From: an uncultured bacterium
Lineage (GTDB): Bacteria; Cyanobacteriota; Vampirovibrionia; Gastranaerophilales; Gastranaerophilaceae
Assembly: GCA_902464375.1 (NCBI GenBank)
Contig: CABQIM010000088.1
Span: 1-7,475, forward strand
DNA length: 7,475 nucleotides
Direction: 5' to 3'
Shown here: positions 1 to 5,379 of the stretch, piece after piece
How positions within the stretch are numbered: position 1 is the first letter of the stretch
How the letters are laid out: the number at the start of each line of letters is the position of its first letter
The notes under the pieces: generated by a model
Database searches by the model: none
The model's input: the letters and a program-made list of their open reading frames with translations, nothing else
Told to the model about the DNA's origin: nothing
Made by a program: the position numbers and the translations under genes

Positions 1-34
1 TTACATAGTTTTCGTCCAAATTATCGCCTGTTCC

Positions 35-160
35 TTATTTTTTGTTTTTGTTATTTATATGATTTTTCATCTGCTCATCAGCTTTTGCCGCTGCATTGCA
101 CAGGCACATAATGCATACGCCAATAAATACTCCTATAAAAAGTCCTATAATAAATCCCAA
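35..160 (-). CDS. Small single-helix membrane protein, DUF3789-like (mobile-element type)
   Basis: This encodes 41 residues. Residues 2-21 form a hydrophobic, glycine-spaced helix (GFIIGLFIGVFIGVCIMCLC), followed by a short polar tail with ADEQMKN and a lysine/asparagine-rich end. The pattern matches my recollection of DUF3789, a family of tiny membrane proteins of unknown function that is common in integrative and conjugative elements of gut Bacillota. I could not search to confirm it. The start is TTG at 160, supported by an AGAGGTG ribosome binding site (167-173) six bases upstream. No ATG lies at a suitable position in this frame. A five-codon ORF (161-178, MKEVF) ends immediately before the TTG, so the start may depend on translational coupling. 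Downstream, AAGGAAC and a possible TTG start (LDENYV) hint at another gene running off the left edge, too short to call. The gene is real with fair confidence; its function is unknown. Confidence 0.62.
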   Translation of the reverse strand: MGFIIGLFIGVFIGVCIMCLCNAAAKADEQMKNHINNKNKK

Positions 161-196
161 TTAAAACACCTCTTTCATAAAGTTTACTTTTCACCG

Positions 197-233
197 CCCG
201 ACAGCAGAAGATTTTTAATTTTCTGCTGTCGGG
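197..233 (-). repeat. Strong inverted repeat, 13-bp perfect arms
   Basis: CCCGACAGCAGAA (197-209) and TTCTGCTGTCGGG (221-233) are perfect reverse complements around an 11-base AT-rich loop. Transcribed on the minus strand it lies 24 bases before the ribosome binding site of the small membrane protein gene. Neither side has a U-tract directly after the stem, so it is not a standard intrinsic terminator. A structured leader element, processing site or protein-binding hairpin would fit. Confidence 0.75.
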
Positions 234-240
234 ATAACAT

Positions 241-281
241 CAATCGTTTTGGATAGTTCTAAATTTCACACTATCCGATTG
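241..281 (-). repeat. Second inverted repeat, bulged stem
   Basis: GGATAGT (251-257) pairs with ACTATCC (270-276) around a 12-base loop. Outside it, CAATC (241-245) pairs with GATTG (277-281), leaving a five-base bulge on one side. It lies only seven bases from the 13-bp hairpin at 197-233, so the two form a tandem pair. No U-tract follows. It may be part of a structured RNA leader. Confidence 0.55.
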
Positions 282-319
282 TCGCTATTTATCCTCAATG
301 CCCTGCGACAAGGAACACA

Positions 320-439
320 TCAAACGGCTATTGCATTTAGCTCCATTGGAATTTCACCACCGTGAGGATCTCCCACAGCCGCCATCTTTGGTTGCGACGG
401 TTTTATCACGCTCGACTTTTGACTTGACGGAAGTATCAT
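320..439 (-). CDS. Small ORF, 39 codons, containing MAAVGDPHGGEIP
   Basis: The frame runs ATG to TGA and encodes 39 residues. It begins MILPSSQKSSVIKPSQPKM, continues AAVGDPHGGEIPMELNAIAV and has no transmembrane segment. Its ATG overlaps the TAA stop of the upstream 27-codon ORF (TAATG), a typical coupled junction. I see no independent strong ribosome binding site. It resembles short hypothetical proteins I associate with Bacillota mobile elements, but that is memory and not a search. The alternative is a conserved non-coding RNA leader that is only incidentally open. Function is unknown. Confidence 0.35.
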   Translation of the reverse strand: MILPSSQKSSVIKPSQPKMAAVGDPHGGEIPMELNAIAV

Positions 440-522
440 TATCCCATCTGCCTGTCATCGCCGTCATTGAATTTGCCTTTCAATGTCTGAGTCCTGAAGA
501 TATATAAAATATGTTCGCTCAT
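439..522 (-). CDS. Small ORF, 27 codons, upstream partner of the 39-codon ORF
   Basis: The frame runs from ATG at 522 to TAA at 439-441 and encodes 27 residues starting MSEHILYIFRTQ and ending DDRQMG. It overlaps the next ORF by one base. The preceding GGACAAGCCAC is only a weak ribosome binding site. Inside it, CATTGAA (465-471) and TTCAATG (479-485) form a seven-pair hairpin, so RNA structure may matter more than the peptide. It could be a leader ORF controlling the downstream element genes. No function can be assigned. Confidence 0.3.
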   Translation of the reverse strand: MSEHILYIFRTQTLKGKFNDGDDRQMG

Positions 523-570
523 GTGGCTTGTCCGTTCCGAACAGCAGAAGGAAAGTATCTGATGTGCTGA

Positions 571-593
571 TATTCAGTTTTCAATGTTCAACA
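571..593 (-). promoter_or_regulatory. boxA-like string (possible antitermination signal)
   Basis: On the minus strand this reads TGTTGAACATTGAAAACTG followed by AATA. It resembles the boxA/spacer strings (for example TTTGAAAACTGAATA) seen in Bacillota rRNA operons, where NusB and S10 bind for antitermination. It precedes the small-ORF block. The match is by eye, and a short AT-rich string can arise by chance. Confidence 0.22.
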
Positions 594-600
594 GAGGTTG

Positions 601-630
601 GAAAATAACCCCTTCATTAATTAGGAGGGG
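601..630 (-). terminator. Weak intrinsic terminator overlapping the end of the sigma-like gene
   Basis: Positions 609-615 (CCCCTTC) and 624-630 (GGAGGGG) form a seven-position stem around an eight-base loop that contains the TAA stop of the sigma-like gene. In the minus-strand RNA one position is a C-A mismatch and the stem is followed by UUAUUUUCC, a modest U-tract. On the plus strand the stem is complete with one wobble, but no U-tract follows. I favour weak minus-strand termination. Confidence 0.4.
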
Positions 631-1190
631 GAATAAGCTTTTGAGGGGGTATTTCTCAAAAAAGCTTTTAATTTTTCTGATTTTTCTAATTTTTTCAATC
701 CTGATGCAATAGATTCATGTACGGATTTCTGACACACCCCCTGCAAAGCGGCGATTTTTCTTTCTGACAAACCATTTATGTAGTTCAATATAATCCTTTC
801 TCTCTGTTTATCAGTCAGATCATCTAAAGCGGAATATAAAGCTGAATATTCATCTTTAAGCTCTATTGAACTTATAAGATTTTCACCACATCTCACCTTA
901 TGTACGCTTTCAGTTCTTCCATCTTCATATCCGATAAAATCTTCTTTGTTACGCATACGCCAATCAAATTTTTCTTGATTTCGGTTATACCTAATAATTT
1001 CTTCACCCTGTTCTTCCGTAAGAATAAGAAACAGAGTAAATGGCTTGAGTTCTTCACCAAATTCATTTGAAAGCTCCTGATAATTCATATCGGACACAAC
1101 TGCCCAGCGGACATTTGATGTCAATCCGAGATACTCTTCATTTAAATCAATTATTTTTATTTCTTTATTATTTGAACTTATACATTTCAT
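621..1190 (-). CDS. Sigma-70 region-4-like helix-turn-helix DNA-binding protein
   Basis: The protein has 189 residues. Residues 122-170 (DDLTDKQRERIILNYINGLS, then ERKIAALQG and SVHESIASGLKKLEK) look like sigma-70 region 4, the helix-turn-helix that reads the -35 element. The conserved 'L.dkqR' entry helix and the second helix pair are visible. The first 115 residues are acidic and do not resemble sigma region 2, so it may be an element-encoded regulator and not a complete sigma factor. The start is ATG at 1190, seven bases after a strong GGAGG. A TTG at 1208 in the same frame has no better site and was not used. The ribosome binding site is locked in a 14-bp stem preceded by a 13-codon leader ORF, which implies regulated expression. 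Genes of this type are frequent in Bacillota integrative elements (established knowledge). The target promoter is unknown. Confidence 0.72.
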   Translation of the reverse strand: MKCISSNNKEIKIIDLNEEYLGLTSNVRWAVVSDMNYQELSNEFGEELKPFTLFLILTEEQGEEIIRYNRNQEKFDWRMRNKEDFIGYEDGRTESVHKVRCGENLISSIELKDEYSALYSALDDLTDKQRERIILNYINGLSERKIAALQGVCQKSVHESIASGLKKLEKSEKLKAFLRNTPSKAYSPS

Positions 1191-1191
1191 A

Positions 1192-1246
1192 AAAAGTCCT
1201 CCAATCAATCCTGAAATCTTTATTTCAGATCAATTGGAGGACTTTT
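1192..1246 (-). promoter_or_regulatory. Leader hairpin sequestering the sigma-like gene's ribosome binding site
   Basis: On the minus-strand RNA, AAAAGUCCUCCAAU (1246-1233) pairs perfectly over 14 bases with AUUGGAGGACUUUU (1205-1192). An inner stem of CTGAAAT (1211-1217) and ATTTCAG (1222-1228) closes a four-base loop. The 3' arm contains the GGAGG ribosome binding site for the ATG at 1190, and CCUCC in the 5' arm masks it. The arm ends in a U-tract just before the ATG, so the same hairpin could also act as an intrinsic terminator. On the plus strand the stem is followed by TTTTGTTT, so it could additionally stop opposing transcription. Confidence 0.82.
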
Positions 1247-1261
1247 GTTTCTATAAATCAT
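1220..1261 (-). CDS. 13-codon leader peptide ORF overlapping the regulatory hairpin
   Basis: ATG at 1261 opens a frame encoding MIYRNKSPPIDLK and ends with TAA (1220-1222) in the hairpin loop. AGGAAGG (1267-1273) lies five bases upstream, a good ribosome binding site. The codons for K-S-P-P-I coincide with the 5' arm that masks the GGAGG of the sigma-like gene, so a ribosome on this ORF would open the stem. Pro-Pro followed by another residue is a known slow or stalling step dependent on EF-P, but the CCTCC of the anti-site forces prolines here, so that may be incidental. Its role as a leader is inferred from layout. Confidence 0.55.
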   Translation of the reverse strand: MIYRNKSPPIDLK

Positions 1262-1293
1262 TTTGCCCTTCCTGCTTTTAATGCAAAAATGGC

Positions 1294-1344
1294 AAAAAAT
1301 AGTGCCGACAAGTATAGCATTAAAAGCTAAAACCTGTCGACACT
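1294..1344 (-). terminator. Intrinsic terminator after the transporter gene string
   Basis: On the minus-strand RNA, AGUGUCGACA (1344-1335) pairs with UGUCGGCACU (1310-1301) over ten positions with one U-G wobble. An inner UAGC/GCUA can pair within the 24-base loop, and a run of six U (1299-1294) follows after one A. On the plus strand the same position is a C-A mismatch, so the orientation fits the minus strand. It lies 35 bases after the stop of the two-helix membrane protein gene. It overlaps a good promoter, so one of the two calls, or both, may be functional. Confidence 0.55.
1311..1340 (-). promoter_or_regulatory. Promoter for the leader ORF and sigma-like gene
   Basis: On the minus strand a -35 TCGACA (1340-1335, five of six consensus bases) is separated by 18 bases from a -10 TATACT (1316-1311, five of six). 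The -10 is preceded by TGC, giving an extended -10. The expected start of transcription is near 1304, which leaves a leader of about 115 bases that includes the 13-codon ORF and the hairpin. The arms of an inverted repeat overlap the -35 and the start site, so an operator is conceivable. Confidence 0.55.
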
Positions 1345-1378
1345 TAACAAGCATATATTAAATTATTTCTTATGTATT

Positions 1379-2041
1379 TTATCTATTTTCGTTATTGTCA
1401 GAACAAAGCATAGTTATTACACCCTGATTAATATAAAATGAACCTTTTGCACCTGAATCTCTTCTCATATTACGAAAACATTTTCTGACTTTAGCTCGAA
1501 TATTGCTATATTTTGTAATATCATTCAAACATTCATTATATACATCAACAATATCCCATATTAAACTCACCGAAAATGTATTGCACATTTTCTCATAATT
1601 TTCGCAAATAAACTTCTTTAATGAAGATATAATTAGATTTTGTTTTGCAGCAGTATTCATTTCAGCACGTACATTTTTATTATGAGCAATGTATTCATCC
1701 GCTAACAACTTGACTAATATATCACTCAATCTTTCATATAAAGGCCTATTATTTTCATATAATTCGTCAACCATTTTCTGTTTGCGTTTTATATGATTAA
1801 TTAACAGCGGAATAACAACCAGAGATAAAATTCCACCTACAATTGACGCAATCCATACACGAATATCTTCAGGACAGGATAAAAAAGCTAATGCAGTTGG
1901 TACACCAATTATGACTACAGAACAAACAAACAGAATAATATAATTTACAACTAACATTTTATCACAAAAATCACTTATTTCATCAAAGACTCTTCTAACT
2001 TTTGGTCGCTCTTCCCTGAGTTTTTCAAATTTTAATAACAT
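1379..2041 (-). CDS. Two-helix membrane protein of unknown function (immunity candidate)
   Basis: The protein has 220 residues and no family I recognise. Residues 1-28 are charged and amphipathic (KFEKLREERPKVRRVFDEIS). Two transmembrane helices follow, roughly 29-54 and 62-84, joined by a short loop (SCPEDIRV). Residues 85-220 form a charged, helical, probably cytoplasmic domain with six cysteines in the whole protein and a basic stretch at 182-195. There is no signal peptide or catalytic motif that I can see. The start ATG at 2041 follows AAAGGA with an 11-base gap, slightly long. It lies 36 bases after the MacB-like gene and before a terminator, so it is probably the last gene of the string. 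Small membrane proteins at the end of peptide-export clusters are often self-immunity factors, but that is inference from position only. SLATT-type two-helix effectors are another possibility. Confidence 0.6.
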   Translation of the reverse strand: MLLKFEKLREERPKVRRVFDEISDFCDKMLVVNYIILFVCSVVIIGVPTALAFLSCPEDIRVWIASIVGGILSLVVIPLLINHIKRKQKMVDELYENNRPLYERLSDILVKLLADEYIAHNKNVRAEMNTAAKQNLIISSLKKFICENYEKMCNTFSVSLIWDIVDVYNECLNDITKYSNIRAKVRKCFRNMRRDSGAKGSFYINQGVITMLCSDNNENR

Positions 2042-2077
2042 TGTATAAATTTTCCTTTCTCTAAAAATTGAGTAATC

Positions 2078-3229
2078 TTAGCCTCTATTTTGAACTAACA
2101 AAATTATTCTATTTATTATTATATTAACAATACTAAAAAGAACTACAGAAAACAACGCAAATATAACCAGCAACCACACAAGGACTGAAAAAGAACCTGA
2201 GTAGAGATTAACAAGAAAAGTATTGCCCATCAATGCAAGAGAATTAATATTATTTGAATTTTTAACAACAGCTGATATGTAATAAGGCACATCTAAAATA
2301 TTGTCATATGGGATGTACTTGGAAATTATAAAAATGTTAAAATCGGACAGAAGAAATATTACTAACAATACAGTGGGTATGCCAAGTACCGTTATAATCA
2401 ATAAAGTGTATTTGTGCGGTATGGATTTAAAAGAATTTAAAAAGTAAATTTCATTCAGATTTTCTTTTATATCTTTGATAAGTTTTTTGCAAATTCTGTA
2501 CCATAGTTTCATCGATATAAAACACAAAGCAATGAATAGTATCAGATATATAATGTGTTCAAAGTTTTTGATTACCTTTGCTTTTTCAGAAAAATTTGTC
2601 GAGTGGTATTGAGATAATTTCATCTGCTCAATTAATGGTGCAGAGCTTGCCGAATTGTCATATGAAATAGTATATACATCACAATTTTCATATCCACTAT
2701 AACAGGTATAAGGAATGTAAATTCTCTGCTTTCCATCACTCGAAAGACTGTTAATAATGTTTTCGCTTTCCTGAATAACACCGCAAATCGTATAGACTTC
2801 ATCATTAAGCGTTATTGTCTTCCCGACTGCATCTGTATTAAAAAACAATTTAAGTGCAAGACTGCTTGAGATAACTGCAACCTTGTCTTCATTTTCTATA
2901 TTCTCCTTAGTAATACTGTCGCCGTTAAGTTTTTGTCCGTAAATTTCAAAATAAAATTCATTTGTAAGAACAGGAGTAACTGTTTCTTCTTTAACAATTG
3001 TTTCATCAAGATCTGCACAAAAACTGACCTGGTTTAATGAAATTCGAGCTGACAGGCTTTCGATATCTTTAATTGTCAAAGGCAAAGAATCTGACTTCAG
3101 ATTATAATTCATCTGAGTTATACTCGTCAGCTGATCAAGTGCATTGCCGCTTATATAAAAACAAGTGCAAAAAACAGCCAGATTAAGTGCAGTTATCAAA
3201 ACAACAGATAAAATTCTCTTCTTTGACAT
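2078..3229 (-). CDS. MacB/FtsX-type ABC permease subunit, divergent
   Basis: The protein has 383 residues. One transmembrane helix at about 5-27 is followed by an extracytoplasmic domain (28-222) and three helices (about 224-246, 272-296, 345-373), the MacB topology. The domain contains the MacB core signature: EFYFEIYGQKLNGD (91-104), DKVAVISSSLALKLFF (115-130) and DAVGKTITLNDEVYTICGV (133-151). In the family such proteins do not form a classic transport channel but couple ATP hydrolysis to extracytoplasmic movements, for example in peptide or antibiotic efflux (established knowledge). The helical part is less typical, with a long cytoplasmic loop at 247-271. No MacB-type ATPase is encoded here. 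The ATG at 3229 lies three bases after the adaptor-like gene, and its AGGAGG site is inside that gene's final glutamate codons, so translation is coupled. It probably works with the adaptor-like protein. Confidence 0.72.
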   Translation of the reverse strand: MSKKRILSVVLITALNLAVFCTCFYISGNALDQLTSITQMNYNLKSDSLPLTIKDIESLSARISLNQVSFCADLDETIVKEETVTPVLTNEFYFEIYGQKLNGDSITKENIENEDKVAVISSSLALKLFFNTDAVGKTITLNDEVYTICGVIQESENIINSLSSDGKQRIYIPYTCYSGYENCDVYTISYDNSASSAPLIEQMKLSQYHSTNFSEKAKVIKNFEHIIYLILFIALCFISMKLWYRICKKLIKDIKENLNEIYFLNSFKSIPHKYTLLIITVLGIPTVLLVIFLLSDFNIFIISKYIPYDNILDVPYYISAVVKNSNNINSLALMGNTFLVNLYSGSFSVLVWLLVIFALFSVVLFSIVNIIINRIILLVQNRG

Positions 3230-3232
3230 CTG

Positions 3233-3643
3233 CTACTCCTCCTCGGCAATATGCACCCTGTCGCCGTTTGAAATACTCTTTGATGTTGAATATACAACCT
3301 CAATACCACCGTATATATCATCAGAAGTCACTTCATAATACAGGTCATCACTGTTTTCAATATTTACAATAGCTTCGCTAACGGTTGTCTTGTTATTTTC
3401 GTCTGTTCTTGTAACAAACACTGAGCCGGTATCTCCCATAGCAATAACCGCAGAAATCGGTATTAAATACCTGTCGTCACTGCTTTGATTCCCGTCAATA
3501 GTGCCGTATGATATTTGTGTGACTTTCACCTGTGGCAAAAGCATATTATCTATTGTACTTGAAAAGTATGTAAGAAAGGCAAGTACAATAAAAAATGCAA
3601 CACCAAATCGTATTGAATACTTTTTTAACTTTTCTTTTTTCAT
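3233..3643 (-). CDS. Miniature membrane-fusion (HlyD/RND-adaptor-like) protein
   Basis: The protein has 136 residues. A basic N-terminus and one transmembrane helix (about 12-28) lead to STIDNMLLPQVKVTQISYGT (29-48), which resembles the start of Bacillota efflux adaptors. After a short linker, residues 58-132 resemble the C-terminal, membrane-proximal part of such adaptors: YLIPISAVIAMGDTGSVFV, then YEVTSDDIYGGIEVVYST and SKSISNGDRVHI. Normal adaptors have 350-500 residues. The lipoyl and coiled-coil hairpin domains that should lie between these parts are absent, yet the frame is intact. The ATG at 3643 has AGGAG eight bases upstream, fused to the MalG-like gene's TAG stop. Gene order suggests it serves the MacB-like permease. 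A solute-binding-like or unrelated beta-barrel domain is a less likely reading. Confidence 0.6.
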   Translation of the reverse strand: MKKEKLKKYSIRFGVAFFIVLAFLTYFSSTIDNMLLPQVKVTQISYGTIDGNQSSDDRYLIPISAVIAMGDTGSVFVTRTDENNKTTVSEAIVNIENSDDLYYEVTSDDIYGGIEVVYSTSKSISNGDRVHIAEEE

Positions 3644-3654
3644 AAGCCGTTCTC

Positions 3655-4491
3655 CTAGTTTTTATCAACTTGAACAAATGGTGAGTCAATATCTTTTTGC
3701 CCGTACAAATAAATCAGTAATGCCGGAATCATAAACATAACTCCGCAGGCAAAGACAATTCCGTAATCAGAGTTGCTTATATCAGATAAACCTATTGAAA
3801 GCGGATACATAGCCTCATCATCAAAGTAGATAAGCGGCTGTTCAACAACATTCCAGTTGTCAATAAAGCACAGTAAAGTAAGGGTTATAAGTCCGCCCTT
3901 AATCTGAGGGAGAATAATATTTGTGAATATTTTAAAATATGACGCACCGTCAATGCGTGCTGCTTCTATTGATGAGTCCGGTATGTATTTTATGCTTTGC
4001 CTTAAAAGGCAGATTCCAAATGCAGAAAAAGTGCCGGGCAATATTATTGCAAGAAAGTTATTAAGAAGCTCAAGATTGTCAAGAACAATATAATTCGGTA
4101 CAAGTGTTACTTGCAACGGCAGTATCAACAAGACGATATAAATAAAAAACAACTTATCTCTGCAGGGAAATTTCAGCTTTGCAAAGGCAAACGCCGCCAA
4201 GGAGGAAACTATCACCTGACCGATTACCGTAGGAAAGGTAATGATTACGGAATTCCAAAATTTCAGCAGATATTCGGGTCTTCTGAAAAACACTTGATAA
4301 TACTGTTCAAGTGAGAACATCTCAGGAATGAGGTTAATCTCCTTATATTCTCCGTTTGTAAAGTCGAGCATTGAGCTAACCTGTGAATTCGACATAAGCG
4401 AACAGGCAATCATATATACAACAGGGAAAAGAAAAACCGCCGTAATTAAAATCAGAATAATGTATTTAATTATTTTTACTGCTTTTTTCAC
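3655..4491 (-). CDS. MalG-type ABC importer permease (carbohydrate uptake family)
   Basis: The protein has 278 residues with about six transmembrane helices, the usual size for MalG-type inner-membrane permeases. The first helix is at about 8-30. The EAA loop that docks with the ATPase is clear at 176-195 (EAARIDGASYFKIFTNIILP), with the conserved glycine and the terminal I-LP. The segment DNWNVVEQPLIYF (211-223) replaces the more usual sequence after the EAA loop and may mark a subfamily. It pairs with the MalF-like gene 11 bases upstream. The start is GTG at 4491, seven bases after AGGGGG, whose first bases belong to the TAG stop of the MalF-like gene. The substrate cannot be read from sequence. 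No binding protein or MsmX-like ATPase lies nearby. Given its setting between export genes, a role in sugar uptake is uncertain. Confidence 0.85.
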   Translation of the reverse strand: MKKAVKIIKYIILILITAVFLFPVVYMIACSLMSNSQVSSMLDFTNGEYKEINLIPEMFSLEQYYQVFFRRPEYLLKFWNSVIITFPTVIGQVIVSSLAAFAFAKLKFPCRDKLFFIYIVLLILPLQVTLVPNYIVLDNLELLNNFLAIILPGTFSAFGICLLRQSIKYIPDSSIEAARIDGASYFKIFTNIILPQIKGGLITLTLLCFIDNWNVVEQPLIYFDDEAMYPLSIGLSDISNSDYGIVFACGVMFMIPALLIYLYGQKDIDSPFVQVDKN

Positions 4492-4502
4492 TTTATCGCC
4501 CC

Positions 4503-5369
4503 CTATTCCGCAAAGCTGTGCCTGCGTTCAAAGATAAAGAATGCGAGCAGAACAATTATCATAAACACGGATAAAATTATTGATGCTGACGAAAGTCTGG
4601 GATAATTTAGATTGTAGTAATTATTATTGATAAAGTTTTGGAGAAAATAGACATTTGAATTCGGATAATCACCAAACAATGCAAAGACCTCACGGAAGAT
4701 TTTGAAAGAATAAATCAATTCCATAAGGAAAACAAAAAATGTTGTCGGTGTAATCATCGGTATAGTAATTCTTGTAACTATTTGAAATGAACTTGCACCA
4801 TCAAGCCTTGCACTTTCATAGAGTGTCTGCGACACATTGGCAAGTCCGGCCGTAAACAAAATCACACAAAATCCGCAGTATTTCCAAATGTAAATAAAAA
4901 TTATCATCGCCATCGAAAATTCGGAATTAAAAAATTCAATGGTGTTAAATCCAAGGAAATTCAAAAGTCCGTTTATCGCGCCGTAATCGTCAAATATCAC
5001 CTGCCACACGCAAATAAGAGAAGCAACAGGCACAACAACAGGAATTAGCAAGGCACTTCTGAAAAACGATGATATTTTCTTAAAAGAATTAAGGAATAAG
5101 GCAACAAGAAAAGAAATTATCATTAATAGCGGTATTGCAGTAATAGTAAATATTGCTGTATTTTTAAGAGCGAGCAAAAAAGTATTATTTTGAAAAAGGT
5201 GTATGTAATTTTCTATTCCTACAAAAGTGCCTCCAACGTATAGGCTTTTTATAAAACAAATTATGTACGGCACAATATAAAACACCGCTATGCCTAAAAA
5301 AGACGGTAATATAAACAGGTATGCTGCTATATGTTCCTTTTGCTTTCTTGTCAGTGTTTTTCGTTTCAT
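4503..5369 (-). CDS. MalF/UgpA-type ABC importer permease (carbohydrate uptake family)
   Basis: The protein has 288 residues with about six transmembrane helices. The N-terminal LTRKQKEHIAAYLFILPSFL is typical of UgpA/LacF-like permeases without the MalF N-terminal extension. The EAA loop is at 185-204 (ESARLDGASSFQIVTRITIP). I chose the ATG at 5369 because AGGAA lies seven bases upstream. An ATG at 5405 would add 12 residues and overlap the exporter gene by 26 bases, but it has no spaced ribosome binding site. The gene follows the exporter gene by 10 bases and forms a heterodimer partner with the MalG-like product. Family members import oligosaccharides or polyols using a separate binding protein and ATPase, neither encoded in the window. 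Its substrate is unknown. Confidence 0.87.
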   Translation of the reverse strand: MKRKTLTRKQKEHIAAYLFILPSFLGIAVFYIVPYIICFIKSLYVGGTFVGIENYIHLFQNNTFLLALKNTAIFTITAIPLLMIISFLVALFLNSFKKISSFFRSALLIPVVVPVASLICVWQVIFDDYGAINGLLNFLGFNTIEFFNSEFSMAMIIFIYIWKYCGFCVILFTAGLANVSQTLYESARLDGASSFQIVTRITIPMITPTTFFVFLMELIYSFKIFREVFALFGDYPNSNVYFLQNFINNNYYNLNYPRLSSASIILSVFMIIVLLAFFIFERRHSFAE

Positions 5370-5379
5370 AATATCATTC

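Larger units (their letters stand above)
161..620. other. GC-richer mostly non-coding block between sigma-like gene and DUF3789-like gene
   Basis: This stretch has no gene of normal size on either strand. Positions 301-420 contain 60 G or C in 120 bases, compared with 27 in 120 at 6541-6660, so the composition differs sharply from the transporter cluster. It holds two overlapping small minus-strand ORFs, two tandem hairpins, a boxA-like string and a weak terminator-like hairpin, each listed separately. My inference is that it is the leader of the mobile-element gene set that begins with the small membrane protein at 35-160. No integrase, relaxase or attachment repeat is visible in it. Confidence 0.5.

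Noticed and set aside
59..256. Plus-strand open frame of 65 codons
   Set aside because: It runs opposite the DUF3789-like gene and through the 13-bp hairpin, has no ribosome binding site and a composition without protein character.
298..507. Plus-strand open frame of 69 codons
   Set aside because: It lies opposite the two overlapping small minus-strand ORFs; no ribosome binding site and no recognisable family. The minus-strand pair with its TAATG junction is more coherent, though neither is certain.
554..584. Promoter TTGAAA / GATACT before the small ORFs
   Set aside because: The spacer is 19 bases and the -10 is weak; not enough to call.
1191..1208. TTG at 1208 as the start of the sigma-like gene
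   Set aside because: It would place the GGAGG inside the coding sequence. The ATG at 1190 has that GGAGG at seven bases and is clearly better.
1255..1286. Promoter TTGCAT / AATGAT just before the leader ORF
   Set aside because: The -10 would include the leader ATG, so the leader could not be translated from it, and both boxes match consensus poorly compared with the promoter at 1311-1340.
3187..4537. Several plus-strand open frames of 61-77 codons across the adaptor and MalG/MalF-like genes
   Set aside because: They are shadows antisense to well-supported genes with clear family motifs and ribosome binding sites.
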